From Halomonas organivorans (GTDB lineage: Bacteria; Pseudomonadota; Gammaproteobacteria; Pseudomonadales; Halomonadaceae), in contig NZ_JACHXM010000027.1 of NCBI RefSeq assembly GCF_014192055.1, positions 1 to 49,479 of the forward strand: DNA of 49,479 nucleotides, given 5' to 3'. A program made the position numbers and the translations under genes. The notes under the pieces are model-generated. The model was not told the DNA's origin. It did not search any database and worked only from the letters and a program-made list of their open reading frames with translations. How positions within the stretch are numbered: the first letter of the stretch is position 1; every line of letters begins with the position of its first letter. Positions 29,791 through 37,270 of this stretch are shown one piece after another.

Positions 29791-30351
29791 ATGATCACAC
29801 TCGCTGAGGCCAAGCTGCATCTGCGCCTGATCACCAGCCCCGACGAGGCCGAGAGCTACACCGCCGAGGACGGGCTGATCCAAGCGCTGATCGACGCCGC
29901 CTACCGGCACGCCGAAGAGCGCACCCGCCAAGTGTTCCAGCAGGTCGAGCGCACACTGGCGCTCGACGGCTTCCCGGCGGGCGATGGAGCGATCGCGCTG
30001 CCGTGGACGCCGGTGGCATCCGTGGACTCGGTCGACTACATCGATCCGGCCGGCACCAACCAATCGCTGGATGCCAATGCGCTGCGTCTCGATGCTCGGC
30101 CGCTGTATCCCACGTTGGCGCCCCAGTGGGGCAGCGAGTGGCCGTCCACCATCGACGAGCCGGAGAGCGTCACGCTCACTGCCACGACGGGGCCGGATAC
30201 CACGCCGCCCGACGTGCGCGCCGCCCTGCTGCTGCTGATCGGCCACTTTTACGAGAACCGCGAAGCCGTCGCCATCGGCACCATCGCCACCGACATTCCC
30301 CTCGGCGTCGAGATGCTGCTGGCGCCGCACATCATTCACGCCGTGGGGTAG
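29791..30351 (+). CDS. Head-tail connector, gp6-like
   Basis: The 186-residue protein (MITLAEAKLHLRLITSPDEA) is of the HK97 gp6/SPP1 gp15 connector type: ITLAEAKLHLR, LIQALIDAAYRHAEERTR, and a late helical core VRAALLLLIGHFYENREA. It forms the ring below the portal. Confidence 0.86.
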   Translation: MITLAEAKLHLRLITSPDEAESYTAEDGLIQALIDAAYRHAEERTRQVFQQVERTLALDGFPAGDGAIALPWTPVASVDSVDYIDPAGTNQSLDANALRLDARPLYPTLAPQWGSEWPSTIDEPESVTLTATTGPDTTPPDVRAALLLLIGHFYENREAVAIGTIATDIPLGVEMLLAPHIIHAVG

Positions 30352-30354
30352 CGC

Positions 30355-30690
30355 ATGAGAGCCGGCAAACTCCGCCATCGCGTCACCCTGGAGTGGTACC
30401 AGAAGGGCGAGCGCACCGTCTCCGGCGCCACGCCGCCTGACTGGGTAGCCGGCGCCACCGTCTGGGCCAGCGTCGAGCCGCTCAGCGGCCGGCTGCTGCT
30501 CGCCGCCCAGGAGGCGCAGAGCGAGACAAGCGGCAAGATCCGCATGCGCTGGCGCGCTGACGTGGCCGCCGCCACCGGCAAGACGCTGCGCCTCCAACAC
30601 GCCGGGCTGACCTACCGCATCGAGGGGCGGCCGCTCGACATCGACGGCCGCCGTCGCGAACTGGAGATCATGGTCCATGAGTGGGTTTGA
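30355..30690 (+). CDS. Head-tail adaptor (head closure protein)
   Basis: The 111-residue protein (MRAGKLRHRVTLEWYQKGER) matches the phage head-tail joining family: AGKLRHRVTLE, WASVEPLSGRLL, and LTYRIEGRPLDIDGRRREL. It stops DNA leakage and docks the tail. It overlaps the next gene by 14 bp. Confidence 0.86.
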   Translation: MRAGKLRHRVTLEWYQKGERTVSGATPPDWVAGATVWASVEPLSGRLLLAAQEAQSETSGKIRMRWRADVAAATGKTLRLQHAGLTYRIEGRPLDIDGRRRELEIMVHEWV

Positions 30691-31210
30691 GATCGAAGTC
30701 GCCGGCGATCGATTCGGCGAGGTCCTCGACCAGTTGCGTGGACTGGAGGAAGAGCTGCAGAGCCGCGCCGTACGGGCGGGCCTGGTGCGCGCTGTTGCCC
30801 CGGTCAAGAAGACGGCCAAGCGCCTGGCCCCGGCGCTGACCGGCGATCTGCGCAAGTCCATCGGCCACAAGCTGCTGAGCCGCAGTGCTCGGGGCCGGCT
30901 GGGGATCGGGCCGGAACGCCCGGCCATCTTCGTCGGGCCTACCCGCAAGGTGGGCGGCTACGACCAAAGCTTCGTGGCCAGCATCGTGGAAACTGGCATC
31001 GAGCCCAGCACCCGCACCGTGCGCCGCAACCTCAACGGTCACCGAGCCCGGCGGCGCGATGGCCAGTGGGTCACCTACACCTATCGCCACCCCGGGCAGG
31101 AAGCCGACCCGTTCCTTGGCCCGGCGCTCAAGATGCACAGCGCCGGCTTCGAGGGCCGTTTCTACGACGGCCTGACCCGCTACCTCGATCGCAAGGGCTT
31201 GCGCACATGA
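30677..31210 (+). CDS. HK97 gp10-like tail component
   Basis: The 177-residue protein fits the HK97 gp10 family: FEIEVAGDRFGEVLDQLRGL, VRAVAPVKKTAKRLAPALTG and DLRKSI, VGPTRKVGGY, then DPFLGPAL. It works at the neck or tail completion. It is linked to both neighbours by overlap. Confidence 0.85.
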   Translation: MSGFEIEVAGDRFGEVLDQLRGLEEELQSRAVRAGLVRAVAPVKKTAKRLAPALTGDLRKSIGHKLLSRSARGRLGIGPERPAIFVGPTRKVGGYDQSFVASIVETGIEPSTRTVRRNLNGHRARRRDGQWVTYTYRHPGQEADPFLGPALKMHSAGFEGRFYDGLTRYLDRKGLRT

Positions 31211-31932
31211 TCGATACCATCCTCGCGGCGCTGGCTGCCGCCGGCGTTACCGCCTGGCGCTCCAGCGATGCCGATCCCAGCAGGACCGACACCGTGCCCG
31301 GGCTGGTCACGCTCGTCGACCCGGTGGTGGGCGGCAACCTTTGGCCGGTGCATCTCCCCAACGACGCACCGGACACCACCGGCGTCTACAGCCTGGCCGG
31401 CCAGGGCGACATCGAGGTCGATGGCTACCGCCTGAGCCGCGTCGATACCTACGTGCTCAGCCTGCGCAGCCCAGAGTTCGACCCGCTGCGCACCATGAGC
31501 GACGACCTGATCGCCCGAGTGGCGGCGCATACCGGCCTCGAGAGTTGGGAGATCACCGACGCCGCCACCGACTACGAATTCGACCCGCGCCAGTACCGCG
31601 CCCACTTCGAACTCCAGGCCACCAGCCTGGCCACCGCCGCCCCGGCGCTGCCCGCGGCGTTCGTGCATCCGGTGCAGGCTGATGCCGAACCCAACGCCAT
31701 CGGCACCTTCGAGGTTCGCCAGACCGTTCACGAGCACATCGCGGTGACGCTGGTCGCCGAGCAGAGCGATCTCGATGCCCAGCGCCAGGCTGTGGTCGAC
31801 GCGCTGCTCGGCCTTGAAACCGACGATGCCGTTTCCCCGCTGGAGTATGCCGGCGGCCAACGGGTGGCCGTCTCCGGTCGCCTGGTCTTCTGGCGCGAGC
31901 TCTACCGCTACCAGCGCCTCCTCTCCACCTGA
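31207..31932 (+). CDS. Tail terminator/minor tail protein
   Basis: The 241-residue protein (MIDTILAALAAAGVTAWRSS) occupies the place of the tail terminator (lambda U-like). The layout is MIDTILAALAAAG..., PVHLPNDAPDTTGVYSLAGQ, then a beta-rich C-terminus (FEVRQTVHEHIAVTLVAEQS). The assignment is from position and size. Confidence 0.7.
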   Translation: MIDTILAALAAAGVTAWRSSDADPSRTDTVPGLVTLVDPVVGGNLWPVHLPNDAPDTTGVYSLAGQGDIEVDGYRLSRVDTYVLSLRSPEFDPLRTMSDDLIARVAAHTGLESWEITDAATDYEFDPRQYRAHFELQATSLATAAPALPAAFVHPVQADAEPNAIGTFEVRQTVHEHIAVTLVAEQSDLDAQRQAVVDALLGLETDDAVSPLEYAGGQRVAVSGRLVFWRELYRYQRLLST

Positions 31933-31948
31933 CCCGACGGAGGTCCCC

Positions 31949-32122
31949 ATGCCCAACCACGGTGGCCGTTACGAGATCCGTGACGGCAAGCGCGTGCTGG
32001 TCGAACGCACCAAGCCCGCGCCCGAGCCCCGGACCAAGGCAACTGCCAAGGCCGATCCCAAGCCCGCCGCCAAGCCGGCGCCGAAGAAAACCAGCGACGT
32101 AACGGAGAACAGCAATGGCTAA
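31949..32122 (+). CDS. Small Lys/Pro/Ala-rich protein
   Basis: The 57-residue protein MPNHGGRYEIRDGKRVLVER ends in a disordered Lys/Pro/Ala-rich tail (PAAKPAPKKTSDVTE). GGAGG precedes the ATG and it overlaps the tail tube start by 8 bp. It resembles the small head-module protein at 29509 in its low-complexity tail. Confidence 0.68.
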   Translation: MPNHGGRYEIRDGKRVLVERTKPAPEPRTKATAKADPKPAAKPAPKKTSDVTENSNG

Positions 32123-33059
32123 GAAGTGGCGGAAACGCTATGCCGTGGTCAAGATCGAATCGGCTTACGGCGTCCCCAGCGCCGACATGACCGGGGCCAC
32201 CATCCTCGAGGTGGTGATGCTCGATGGCGGCAACCCCTATGCCGGCAACACCGTGGACCGCGAGCGCATGCGCGATGGCCTCGGCGCTTTCGAGCAGGTG
32301 AATACCGGCCCCTACGTGGAGCGGCAGATTCGCGTGCCGTATGCCGGGCAGGGCACCGCCGGTACTGCGCCGGCCTACGGCCCGCTGCTGCGCGCCTGCG
32401 GCATGAGCGAAACCATCAACGTCGACACCGACGTGGTCTACCAGCCCGTCAGCGATGGCCACGAAAGCGTCGAGGTGTGGTGGATGGAAGATGGGCAGAT
32501 GCAGCACATCAGCGGCGCTCGTGGCACCTGGTCGCTGACCTCGGACAGTCAGGGCCTGCCCTACATCCAGTTCAATCTCACCGGCCTCTACAAGAAAACC
32601 GAAGCCGCGGCGGATGCATCGATGGCCGACCAGGCGGTGCAGGCCAAGGAACTGCCGATCAACAAGCAGAACACCACCGCCAACATCGATGGCCATAACG
32701 CTTGCATGTCGTCCCTGTCGCTCGACATCGGCAACACCGTGGAGTACCGCAACCTGATCAACTGCGAGTCGGTGCACATCACCGATCGCCAGGCCAGCGG
32801 CTCCACCAACATCGAAGCGCCGGACCTGGCCACCAAGGACTATTTCGCCGCGGTGGAAAGCCACAACGGCGTGACCCTGGTGCCGGTGACGCTGACTCAC
32901 GGCAGCGTGGCCGGCAACATCGTCGAGCTCAAGGGCAACCAGGTACAGCTCAACAGCATCTCGCCCACCAACAACCAGGGCATCATGCACTACGACATCG
33001 GCCTGCGCTGGCTGCCCACCGGCTCCGATGACAACGACTTCACCCTGACCTTCAAGTAA
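32115..33059 (+). CDS. Major tail tube protein
   Basis: The 314-residue protein (MAKKWRKRYAVVKIESAYGV) is in the tail tube position, with the shape ...SAYGVPSADMTGATILEVV..., GPLLRACGMSETINVDTDVV, and a later domain VTLVPVTLTHGSVAGNIVEL. It polymerises round the tape measure. Size is at the upper range. Confidence 0.82.
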   Translation: MAKKWRKRYAVVKIESAYGVPSADMTGATILEVVMLDGGNPYAGNTVDRERMRDGLGAFEQVNTGPYVERQIRVPYAGQGTAGTAPAYGPLLRACGMSETINVDTDVVYQPVSDGHESVEVWWMEDGQMQHISGARGTWSLTSDSQGLPYIQFNLTGLYKKTEAAADASMADQAVQAKELPINKQNTTANIDGHNACMSSLSLDIGNTVEYRNLINCESVHITDRQASGSTNIEAPDLATKDYFAAVESHNGVTLVPVTLTHGSVAGNIVELKGNQVQLNSISPTNNQGIMHYDIGLRWLPTGSDDNDFTLTFK

Positions 33060-33119
33060 CCCGCCCGCGCCGCCGCCGGGCGGCGCTCGGCCCTTACCTC
33101 CATCGAGGACCCCGACACC

Positions 33120-33464
33120 ATGACCTTCGTACTCAAGCAGATCCCAGACATCACCGTACCCGTCACTGTGCAGGTGCCCGGCGATGACGAACCCTCCACC
33201 ATCCACGCCCGCTGGCGGCTGCACCCGGTCAGCAAGACACGCGAGATCTTCGAGCAGCAGCGCGACGGCAAGCTGGACGACGACGCCCTGGTCGCCCAGG
33301 ACCTACTCGGACTGGAAGGCATCAAGGACGAGAAGGGCAAGGACGTGTCCTTCAGCCAGGATCTAGTCGCCCAGCTGATGGAGACCCCCTACGTGCGCCG
33401 CCCACTGGTGCTGAGCTGGTACGCCGCGCAGGAAGGGCGCGCGCAGGCCGCCGCAAAAAACTGA
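33120..33464 (+). CDS. Tail assembly chaperone (gpG-like)
   Basis: The 114-residue protein MTFVLKQIPDITVPVTVQVP ends at TGA 33462-33464. It has the G-like layout: an N-terminal beta part (HARWRLHPVSKTREIFEQ) and helical C-terminal part (LVAQLMETPYVRRPLVLSWY). Just before the stop lies a canonical slippery heptamer, A AAA AAC, in the correct phase, so a fraction of ribosomes should move to the -1 frame and make a longer G-T fusion with the next frame. Confidence 0.85.
   Translation: MTFVLKQIPDITVPVTVQVPGDDEPSTIHARWRLHPVSKTREIFEQQRDGKLDDDALVAQDLLGLEGIKDEKGKDVSFSQDLVAQLMETPYVRRPLVLSWYAAQEGRAQAAAKN
33455..33461 (+). promoter_or_regulatory. -1 programmed frameshift site A AAA AAC
   Basis: The zero frame reads GCA AAA AAC TGA, so the heptamer fits X XXY YYZ exactly. 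After a -1 slip, the next codons are CTG AAG GCC with no stop up to the T frame. A hairpin of GGCCGG with CCGGCC (about 33472-33495) lies downstream at a fitting distance. Confidence 0.85.
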
Positions 33465-33799
33465 AGGCCGCCGGCCGGTGGTGGGCGGGCGCCGGCCAGG
33501 TGGAAGACACTCGGGCCGCTGACGCCAAGGCGTTCAACATCGCGCCCCCGGACGACCCGCCCGAAGAAACGCGCTGCGAAGTGTGGGCCGAACACTGGCC
33601 CGCCCTCGAGCTCTTCACGGCGCTGCGCACCCAGTGGCAGATCGTCGCCGGCATGGGCGGCGCCGTCTATCGCGGGCTGGATTACCAAGCCCTCTACGGC
33701 CACCCCCGCTACGCCCGGCTGGACTTCGACGACCAGGACGAACTGCTCGAGCAGATCCAGCATCTGGAAGCCGGGGCGCTCGAGGGGCTGAATTCATAA
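33461..33799 (+). CDS. Frameshift extension of the tail chaperone (T-like)
   Basis: This -1 frame has no good independent start; a GTG at 33500 lacks an SD. It encodes a 112-residue C-terminal extension (KAFNIAPPDDPPEETRCEVW, then RTQWQIVAGMGGAVYRGLDY) of the DUF1799 type seen in G-T proteins. The fusion helps tape measure folding and tail length control in lambda-type tails. Read as the join 33120-33461 then -1 to 33799. Confidence 0.82.
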   Translation: MKAAGRWWAGAGQVEDTRAADAKAFNIAPPDDPPEETRCEVWAEHWPALELFTALRTQWQIVAGMGGAVYRGLDYQALYGHPRYARLDFDDQDELLEQIQHLEAGALEGLNS

Positions 33800-33841
33800 A
33801 CCGCTTTAATACCGATGGTCCCGGCCAACGGACCAACCTAT

Positions 33842-33867
33842 AGCCCTGGCATCCGCCGGGGCTTTTT
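33842..33867 (+). terminator. Terminator after the G-T genes
   Basis: AGCCCTGGC and GCCGGGGCT pair (nine pairs, one G-T) round a four-base loop, followed by five T. It separates the tail chaperones from the antirepressor cassette. Confidence 0.85.
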
Positions 33868-33900
33868 CATGCGCCACGCCCGGCGCAGCAAGCGCAGAGC

Positions 33901-33979
33901 CTCACAGAAACGAGCCTCGGAGAGCATCGGTTGTTCTCTGCGGGCTGGTGTTCTGGGCGACGAGGCTCGTTTCTATGAG
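33901..33979. repeat. Long inverted repeat upstream of the Bro-N gene
   Basis: CTCACAGAAACGAGCCTCG (33901-33919) is the inverted complement of 33961-33979 with one mismatch. The loop also has an internal hairpin (AGAG with TCTCT). The 3' arm ends in the SD region of the Bro-N gene (GAGGAG at 33977-33982). It may be a repressor site or an RNA control element. Confidence 0.75.
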
Positions 33980-33988
33980 GAGTGCACC

Positions 33989-34486
33989 ATGCAACCGATG
34001 GTATTCGATGGTACCGAGATCGAGCTGATCACCTTGGATGGCGAGGTGTGGGCAAGGGGTACGCAAATTGCTCATGCCTTGGGCTACCGCAATGCGAGCC
34101 GAGCGGTGCGTGATGTCTACGACAGGAACGCCGACGAGTTCACCGACACCATGACAGCGGTTGTCGATCTGCCCACGGCGGGCGGCGTTCAGAAGGTCCG
34201 CATCTTCTCTCTGCGCGGCGCCCACCTTTTCGCCATGTTCGCCCGCACACCCAAGGCCAAGGCCTTCCGCCGCTGGGTGTTGGACGTGCTCGACACCATC
34301 ACCCAGGGCGGCGAGTACGTGCGCCGCAAGTGGGAAGCGGCGCATCAGGCGTTGGAGGATCGTCGCGAGCAGGCGAGCGCGGAAGGGCGTGGCCTGGCGA
34401 GCTGGCGCTGGGAGAAGTCCTCGATGGAGATGGCCGAGCGCTACTGGGGCGAGCGGTTGCAACTCTCTTTGGCGCTCGACCACTGA
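33989..34486 (+). CDS. Bro-N domain antirepressor-like protein
   Basis: The 165-residue protein MQPMVFDGTEIELITLDGEV has a Bro-N domain (about 1-95): WARGTQIAHALGYRNASRAV, then VRIFSLRGAHLFAMFARTPK. Bro-N proteins often act as phage antirepressors. The helical C-terminus (KWEAAHQALEDRREQASAEG) follows. ATG 33989 has GAGGAG. It is non-structural yet sits inside the tail module. Confidence 0.85.
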   Translation: MQPMVFDGTEIELITLDGEVWARGTQIAHALGYRNASRAVRDVYDRNADEFTDTMTAVVDLPTAGGVQKVRIFSLRGAHLFAMFARTPKAKAFRRWVLDVLDTITQGGEYVRRKWEAAHQALEDRREQASAEGRGLASWRWEKSSMEMAERYWGERLQLSLALDH

Positions 34487-34829
34487 ACATCCATACACGG
34501 CCATCGCGGGCGTTTCGGTGCTGGCGCATGTAAGGCACCTTGTATAGGTAGCTTACTCGCAGTTAAGCCAGCTTGACGCCTGCGCCTGGCTGGGCGACCA
34601 TTCTCGTGCCGCTGCCAAATCAGCGGCCCGGGTTTGGCGACCTGGAATCATTGGAGGCGCAGCAAAGGCGTCGATAGGCGCTTTTTTTATGCCTGAGTTA
34701 TGGCGGGCTGCGTGGGGAGACCTTCGGGTCTGCCGGTTTCTCCTTTGACCGGTTCGCCAACCCTGCGCAGTCCGCCCCCATCTGAAGGCGACAGTGGCGG
34801 CGGACTCCTGACCTCAAAGGAGTTCCACC
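34487..34829 (+). promoter_or_regulatory. Antirepressor leader: operator-like sites, terminator, RBS-hiding RNA
   Basis: This 343-bp non-coding stretch is rich in signals. Operator-like sites include GTAAGGCACCTTGT (34530-34543), a CTTAC half-site (34552-34556) and TTAAGCCAGCTTGA (34563-34576). Next comes a possible terminator, AAAGGCG with CGCTTTTTTT (about 34665-34688). A five-pair hairpin with a cUUCGg loop follows (34718-34731). Then CTCCTTTGA (34740-34748) is the exact complement of TCAAAGGAG (34814-34822), which contains the antirepressor SD. Inside lies a second stem, AGTCCGCC (34769-34776) with GGCGGACT (34799-34806). Confidence 0.7.
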
Positions 34830-35936
34830 ATGACAGCTATCACCGCTTCTCCCGTTTCCGTCGAGTTCCACGGCACCGCCATCCCGACCTTCAGCGTCGA
34901 GGGCGTCGTGCGCGTGGCCATGAAGCCAATCTGCGACACGATCGGCCTTGCCTGGCACGGGCAACATGAGCGCATCAAGCGCCACGCTGTTCTGAAGACC
35001 TGCGTTCGTGTCATACGAACGCAGCTTCCCGGCGAGCGGCAGCATCGGAAGCTGCTGACACTGCCGCTCAGCAAGCTGAACGGCTGGTTGTTCGGCATCG
35101 ACACCAACCGGGTCAAGCCCGAGATCCGCCAGCGGCTGGTCGAGTACCAGGCCGAGTGCTTCGACGTGCTGGCCGACTACTGGCAGAAGGGCGAAGCGGT
35201 GAACCCGCGGGCCACCACCATCGACGAACGCCGGCCGCTCAATCGTGCCGTGCGCACCCTGGCCAACCTGCGCAGCGCCCGGGGCGAGGCCGCCGACTAC
35301 GCCGGCATGTGGAAGCTGGTCAACGGCTACCTGGGCGTGGCCCATATCGAAGACGCCAGCCCGGCCCAGGTCGAGCAGGCCATGAGCTTCGTGCAGGAAA
35401 GCATCGACGGCGAGACCCGCCGGCTGCTGGAAGGGGAGTTCATCGAGCGCGCCGAACTGCCCAGCGCCCAGGCCGAGATCAACCTGCCGCGCACCAAGGC
35501 CTGGTTCGACTTCCCGCGCAGCGAGCTGTACGGCGAAGGCTGCGCCGAACGCTCCGCCCTGAGCCAGTTGATCAGGACCCTGGAGCGCGCCCATGCCGAG
35601 GGCCAGGCCGTCACCGTGAACAACGTGGCCGGCGCTGGCGCCGAGCTGCTGGCGCTGCGCCACCACCTCGAGGCCGGCACGCGCTCCGCGTCGGCGGCGC
35701 TGAATGACACCCAGGTCGAAGAGCTGTTCCAGCTCTACCTCTGCGTCAAGCGGGTGTGCGACATCTACGACCGCTACAGCCTGTGCGAGGCCATGACGCT
35801 GCTCGGTAGCCGGGCGGGCGTCGACCTGCACGACCAGCTGCGAGACGGCGTGAGAGTGGCGGATTCGCTGGCCAGCCACCTCAAGCCCCAGTTCGAGCGT
35901 GAGTGGCAGGCGCGCCCGAACCTGCGCCGCATGTAA
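34830..35936 (+). CDS. ant: Antirepressor, P22 Ant-like N-terminal domain
   Basis: The 368-residue protein has the P22_AR_N domain at about residues 10-115: VEFHGTAIPTFSVEGVVRVA and MKPICDTIGLAW, then HRKLLTLPLSKLNGWLFGID. The C-terminal two thirds are helical (IRTLERAHAEGQAVTVNNVA) and not typical of P22 Ant. Antirepressors bind and inactivate CI-type repressors. Its SD (AAAGGAG, 34816-34822) can be masked by the upstream anti-SD, so translation is probably tightly controlled. The target could be the phage CI or that of another prophage. Confidence 0.86.
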   Translation: MTAITASPVSVEFHGTAIPTFSVEGVVRVAMKPICDTIGLAWHGQHERIKRHAVLKTCVRVIRTQLPGERQHRKLLTLPLSKLNGWLFGIDTNRVKPEIRQRLVEYQAECFDVLADYWQKGEAVNPRATTIDERRPLNRAVRTLANLRSARGEAADYAGMWKLVNGYLGVAHIEDASPAQVEQAMSFVQESIDGETRRLLEGEFIERAELPSAQAEINLPRTKAWFDFPRSELYGEGCAERSALSQLIRTLERAHAEGQAVTVNNVAGAGAELLALRHHLEAGTRSASAALNDTQVEELFQLYLCVKRVCDIYDRYSLCEAMTLLGSRAGVDLHDQLRDGVRVADSLASHLKPQFEREWQARPNLRRM

Positions 35937-35963
35937 TCGCGATGCCCAAGGAGAAGCACGGCC

Positions 35964-36248
35964 ATGAACTATGAAGCGATCGGGCGCTGCCAGGTGCTGC
36001 GCAAAGACGTTGAGCGCCTTCACCTCCAGCGAAATTCCGCCATCACTGCGCTACGCGGAGAGCTGCGCGGCGTGATGGGTAGCATCAAGGGCACCGTTTA
36101 CACCTTCGACCCCGAGGCCGCGCACCGCCAGTTGGCCGAGATTGAGGACACCAGCCGGCAGCTGATGGAAGCGGTCGCCGAGTTCAACGAGTGGGCGCCG
36201 GAGGCTGGCGAACGCCCGATCACCGTGGCCGAGCCGCGCCTGCCGTAG
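35964..36248 (+). CDS. Hypothetical coiled-coil protein
   Basis: The 94-residue protein MNYEAIGRCQVLRKDVERLH is helical throughout (DVERLHLQRNSAITALRGEL, RQLAEIEDTSRQLMEAVAEF). AAGGAG precedes it, 27 bp after the antirepressor stop, so the two are probably co-transcribed. Function unknown. Confidence 0.7.
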   Translation: MNYEAIGRCQVLRKDVERLHLQRNSAITALRGELRGVMGSIKGTVYTFDPEAAHRQLAEIEDTSRQLMEAVAEFNEWAPEAGERPITVAEPRLP

Positions 36249-36415
36249 CCAGTCCCTGTGACATGGCCCGCTTCGGCGGGCCCTATGACAGGACGCCCCG
36301 AGGCGCCCTGCGATAGCCCGTGCCTGAACGGTGGGTGGAGTCGGTCGGGTGGCTGAGCTAGGCTTACTTAGCCATCTGCCCGGAAGAGGCAGCGATCCAC
36401 TCCCTTTACGCAGGG
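36249..36415 (+). other. Intergenic stretch with stable UUCG hairpin
   Basis: A very stable stem at 36255-36292 is built from CCTGT with ACAGG outside and GGCCCGC-TTCG-GCGGGCC inside. There is no T run, so it may be a processing or rho-related end. Downstream is a second inverted repeat (CTGCC with GGCAG, 36377 on). Confidence 0.55.
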
Positions 36416-36421
36416 ATGCTT

Positions 36422-36796
36422 ATGTCACGCAAAACCTTCATTGCGGCCTTGGCCGTACCATTGGTCATGGCCGGTTGTGCCAATGTCTCTAACTATCGCC
36501 CGCTGATCGACACCAAAGGCGTCGACGGCGCCCAGTACGAGCAGGATCTACGCGAGTGCCGGGCCTATGCCCAGCGCATCAATCCCCAGTCGCAAGCTGT
36601 GATGGGTGCCATCGTAGGTGCCTTGGCAACGGCGGCGACGGTCGCGATCGCCATGGATAGCGGTGACTATCTTGGTCGCTCTGCCGGTGTCGGTGCGGTG
36701 GCCGGTGCCGCCGAGGGTGGTGGTAGCGCGGTTGTCGCTCAGCGGCGCGCCGTGCATAAGTGCCTGGACGGACGCGGCTACAGCGTATTGCAGTAA
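36422..36796 (+). CDS. Phage-borne lipoprotein with glycine-zipper
   Basis: The 124-residue protein has a lipoprotein signal: MSRKTFIAALAVPLVMAGC, with the lipobox VMAGC and lipidation at Cys19. After a polar region it has a Gly/Ala-rich zipper (VMGAIVGALATAATVAIAMD, GVGAVAGAAEGGGSAVVA) and ends with a Cys-containing tail (HKCLDGRGYSVLQ). This fits outer-membrane glycine-zipper lipoproteins. A surface role such as blocking superinfection is possible. AGGG precedes ATG 36422; ATG 36416 is in frame but closer. Confidence 0.78.
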   Translation: MSRKTFIAALAVPLVMAGCANVSNYRPLIDTKGVDGAQYEQDLRECRAYAQRINPQSQAVMGAIVGALATAATVAIAMDSGDYLGRSAGVGAVAGAAEGGGSAVVAQRRAVHKCLDGRGYSVLQ

Positions 36797-36839
36797 CCGC
36801 CATAGCAATCTTTGGACTACATAACGCAGGGAGGCAGAT

Positions 36840-37199
36840 ATGTTCGGTGAGTTCAAGGTTCATGCCGGTGATTTTGCAACCAACCGTAAGGCTCAGTTTT
36901 TACCGAATACTTTCTTCATGCCCAAGGCAGATGCGATCTGGGGTAATGAGAAGTATCAATCGACAGACGTCGAAGAGCTTGCGCCGGCCAGCGAAGAGAA
37001 CGTGAAACGAATTGGTGGGACTGTTGGGTGGGGTGCTGCAGGTGCCGTAATTCTTGGCCCGGTTGGCCTTCTCGCTGGGTTGCTCGCGGGCGGGCGCAAG
37101 AAGGAGGTCACCTTCATTGTGAAATTCACTGATGGTAAGAAGGCGTTGTGCACGGCTGACAACAAAACCTTCACCAAGATGCAGGCTTCTCAGTTCTAG
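36840..37199 (+). CDS. Lysogenic-conversion candidate with Gly-rich membrane helix
   Basis: The 119-residue protein MFGEFKVHAGDFATNRKAQF has a soluble N-terminus and a hydrophobic Gly-rich hairpin (GTVGWGAAGAVILGPVGLLA), then a beta part (EVTFIVKFTDGKKALCTADN). Its codon use is visibly less G+C-rich than the structural genes. It ends before a strong terminator, which points to a transferred accessory gene. Function unknown. Confidence 0.72.
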   Translation: MFGEFKVHAGDFATNRKAQFLPNTFFMPKADAIWGNEKYQSTDVEELAPASEENVKRIGGTVGWGAAGAVILGPVGLLAGLLAGGRKKEVTFIVKFTDGKKALCTADNKTFTKMQASQF

Positions 37200-37222
37200 C
37201 GTTCTCAACTCAACGATGTATG

Positions 37223-37247
37223 AGCCCGCCACCCGGCGGGCTTTTTT
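37223..37247 (+). terminator. Terminator closing the accessory cassette
   Basis: AGCCCGCC (37223-37230), four-base loop, GGCGGGCT (37235-37242), then five further T. It is one of the best terminators in the window and lies just before the tape measure gene. Confidence 0.9.
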
Positions 37248-37270
37248 GTGCCCGAATGACGAGGTAGCCC

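Noticed and set aside
29296..30948. 550-residue leftward open frame across the connector genes
   Set aside because: Antisense to capsid end and connector genes with recognisable families; low-complexity composition.
31908..33224. 438-residue leftward open frame
   Set aside because: Antisense to the tail tube gene; His/Val/Gly-rich shadow composition with no SD.
34698..36023. 441-residue leftward open frame
   Set aside because: Antisense to the P22 Ant-like gene, which has a clear domain and SD.
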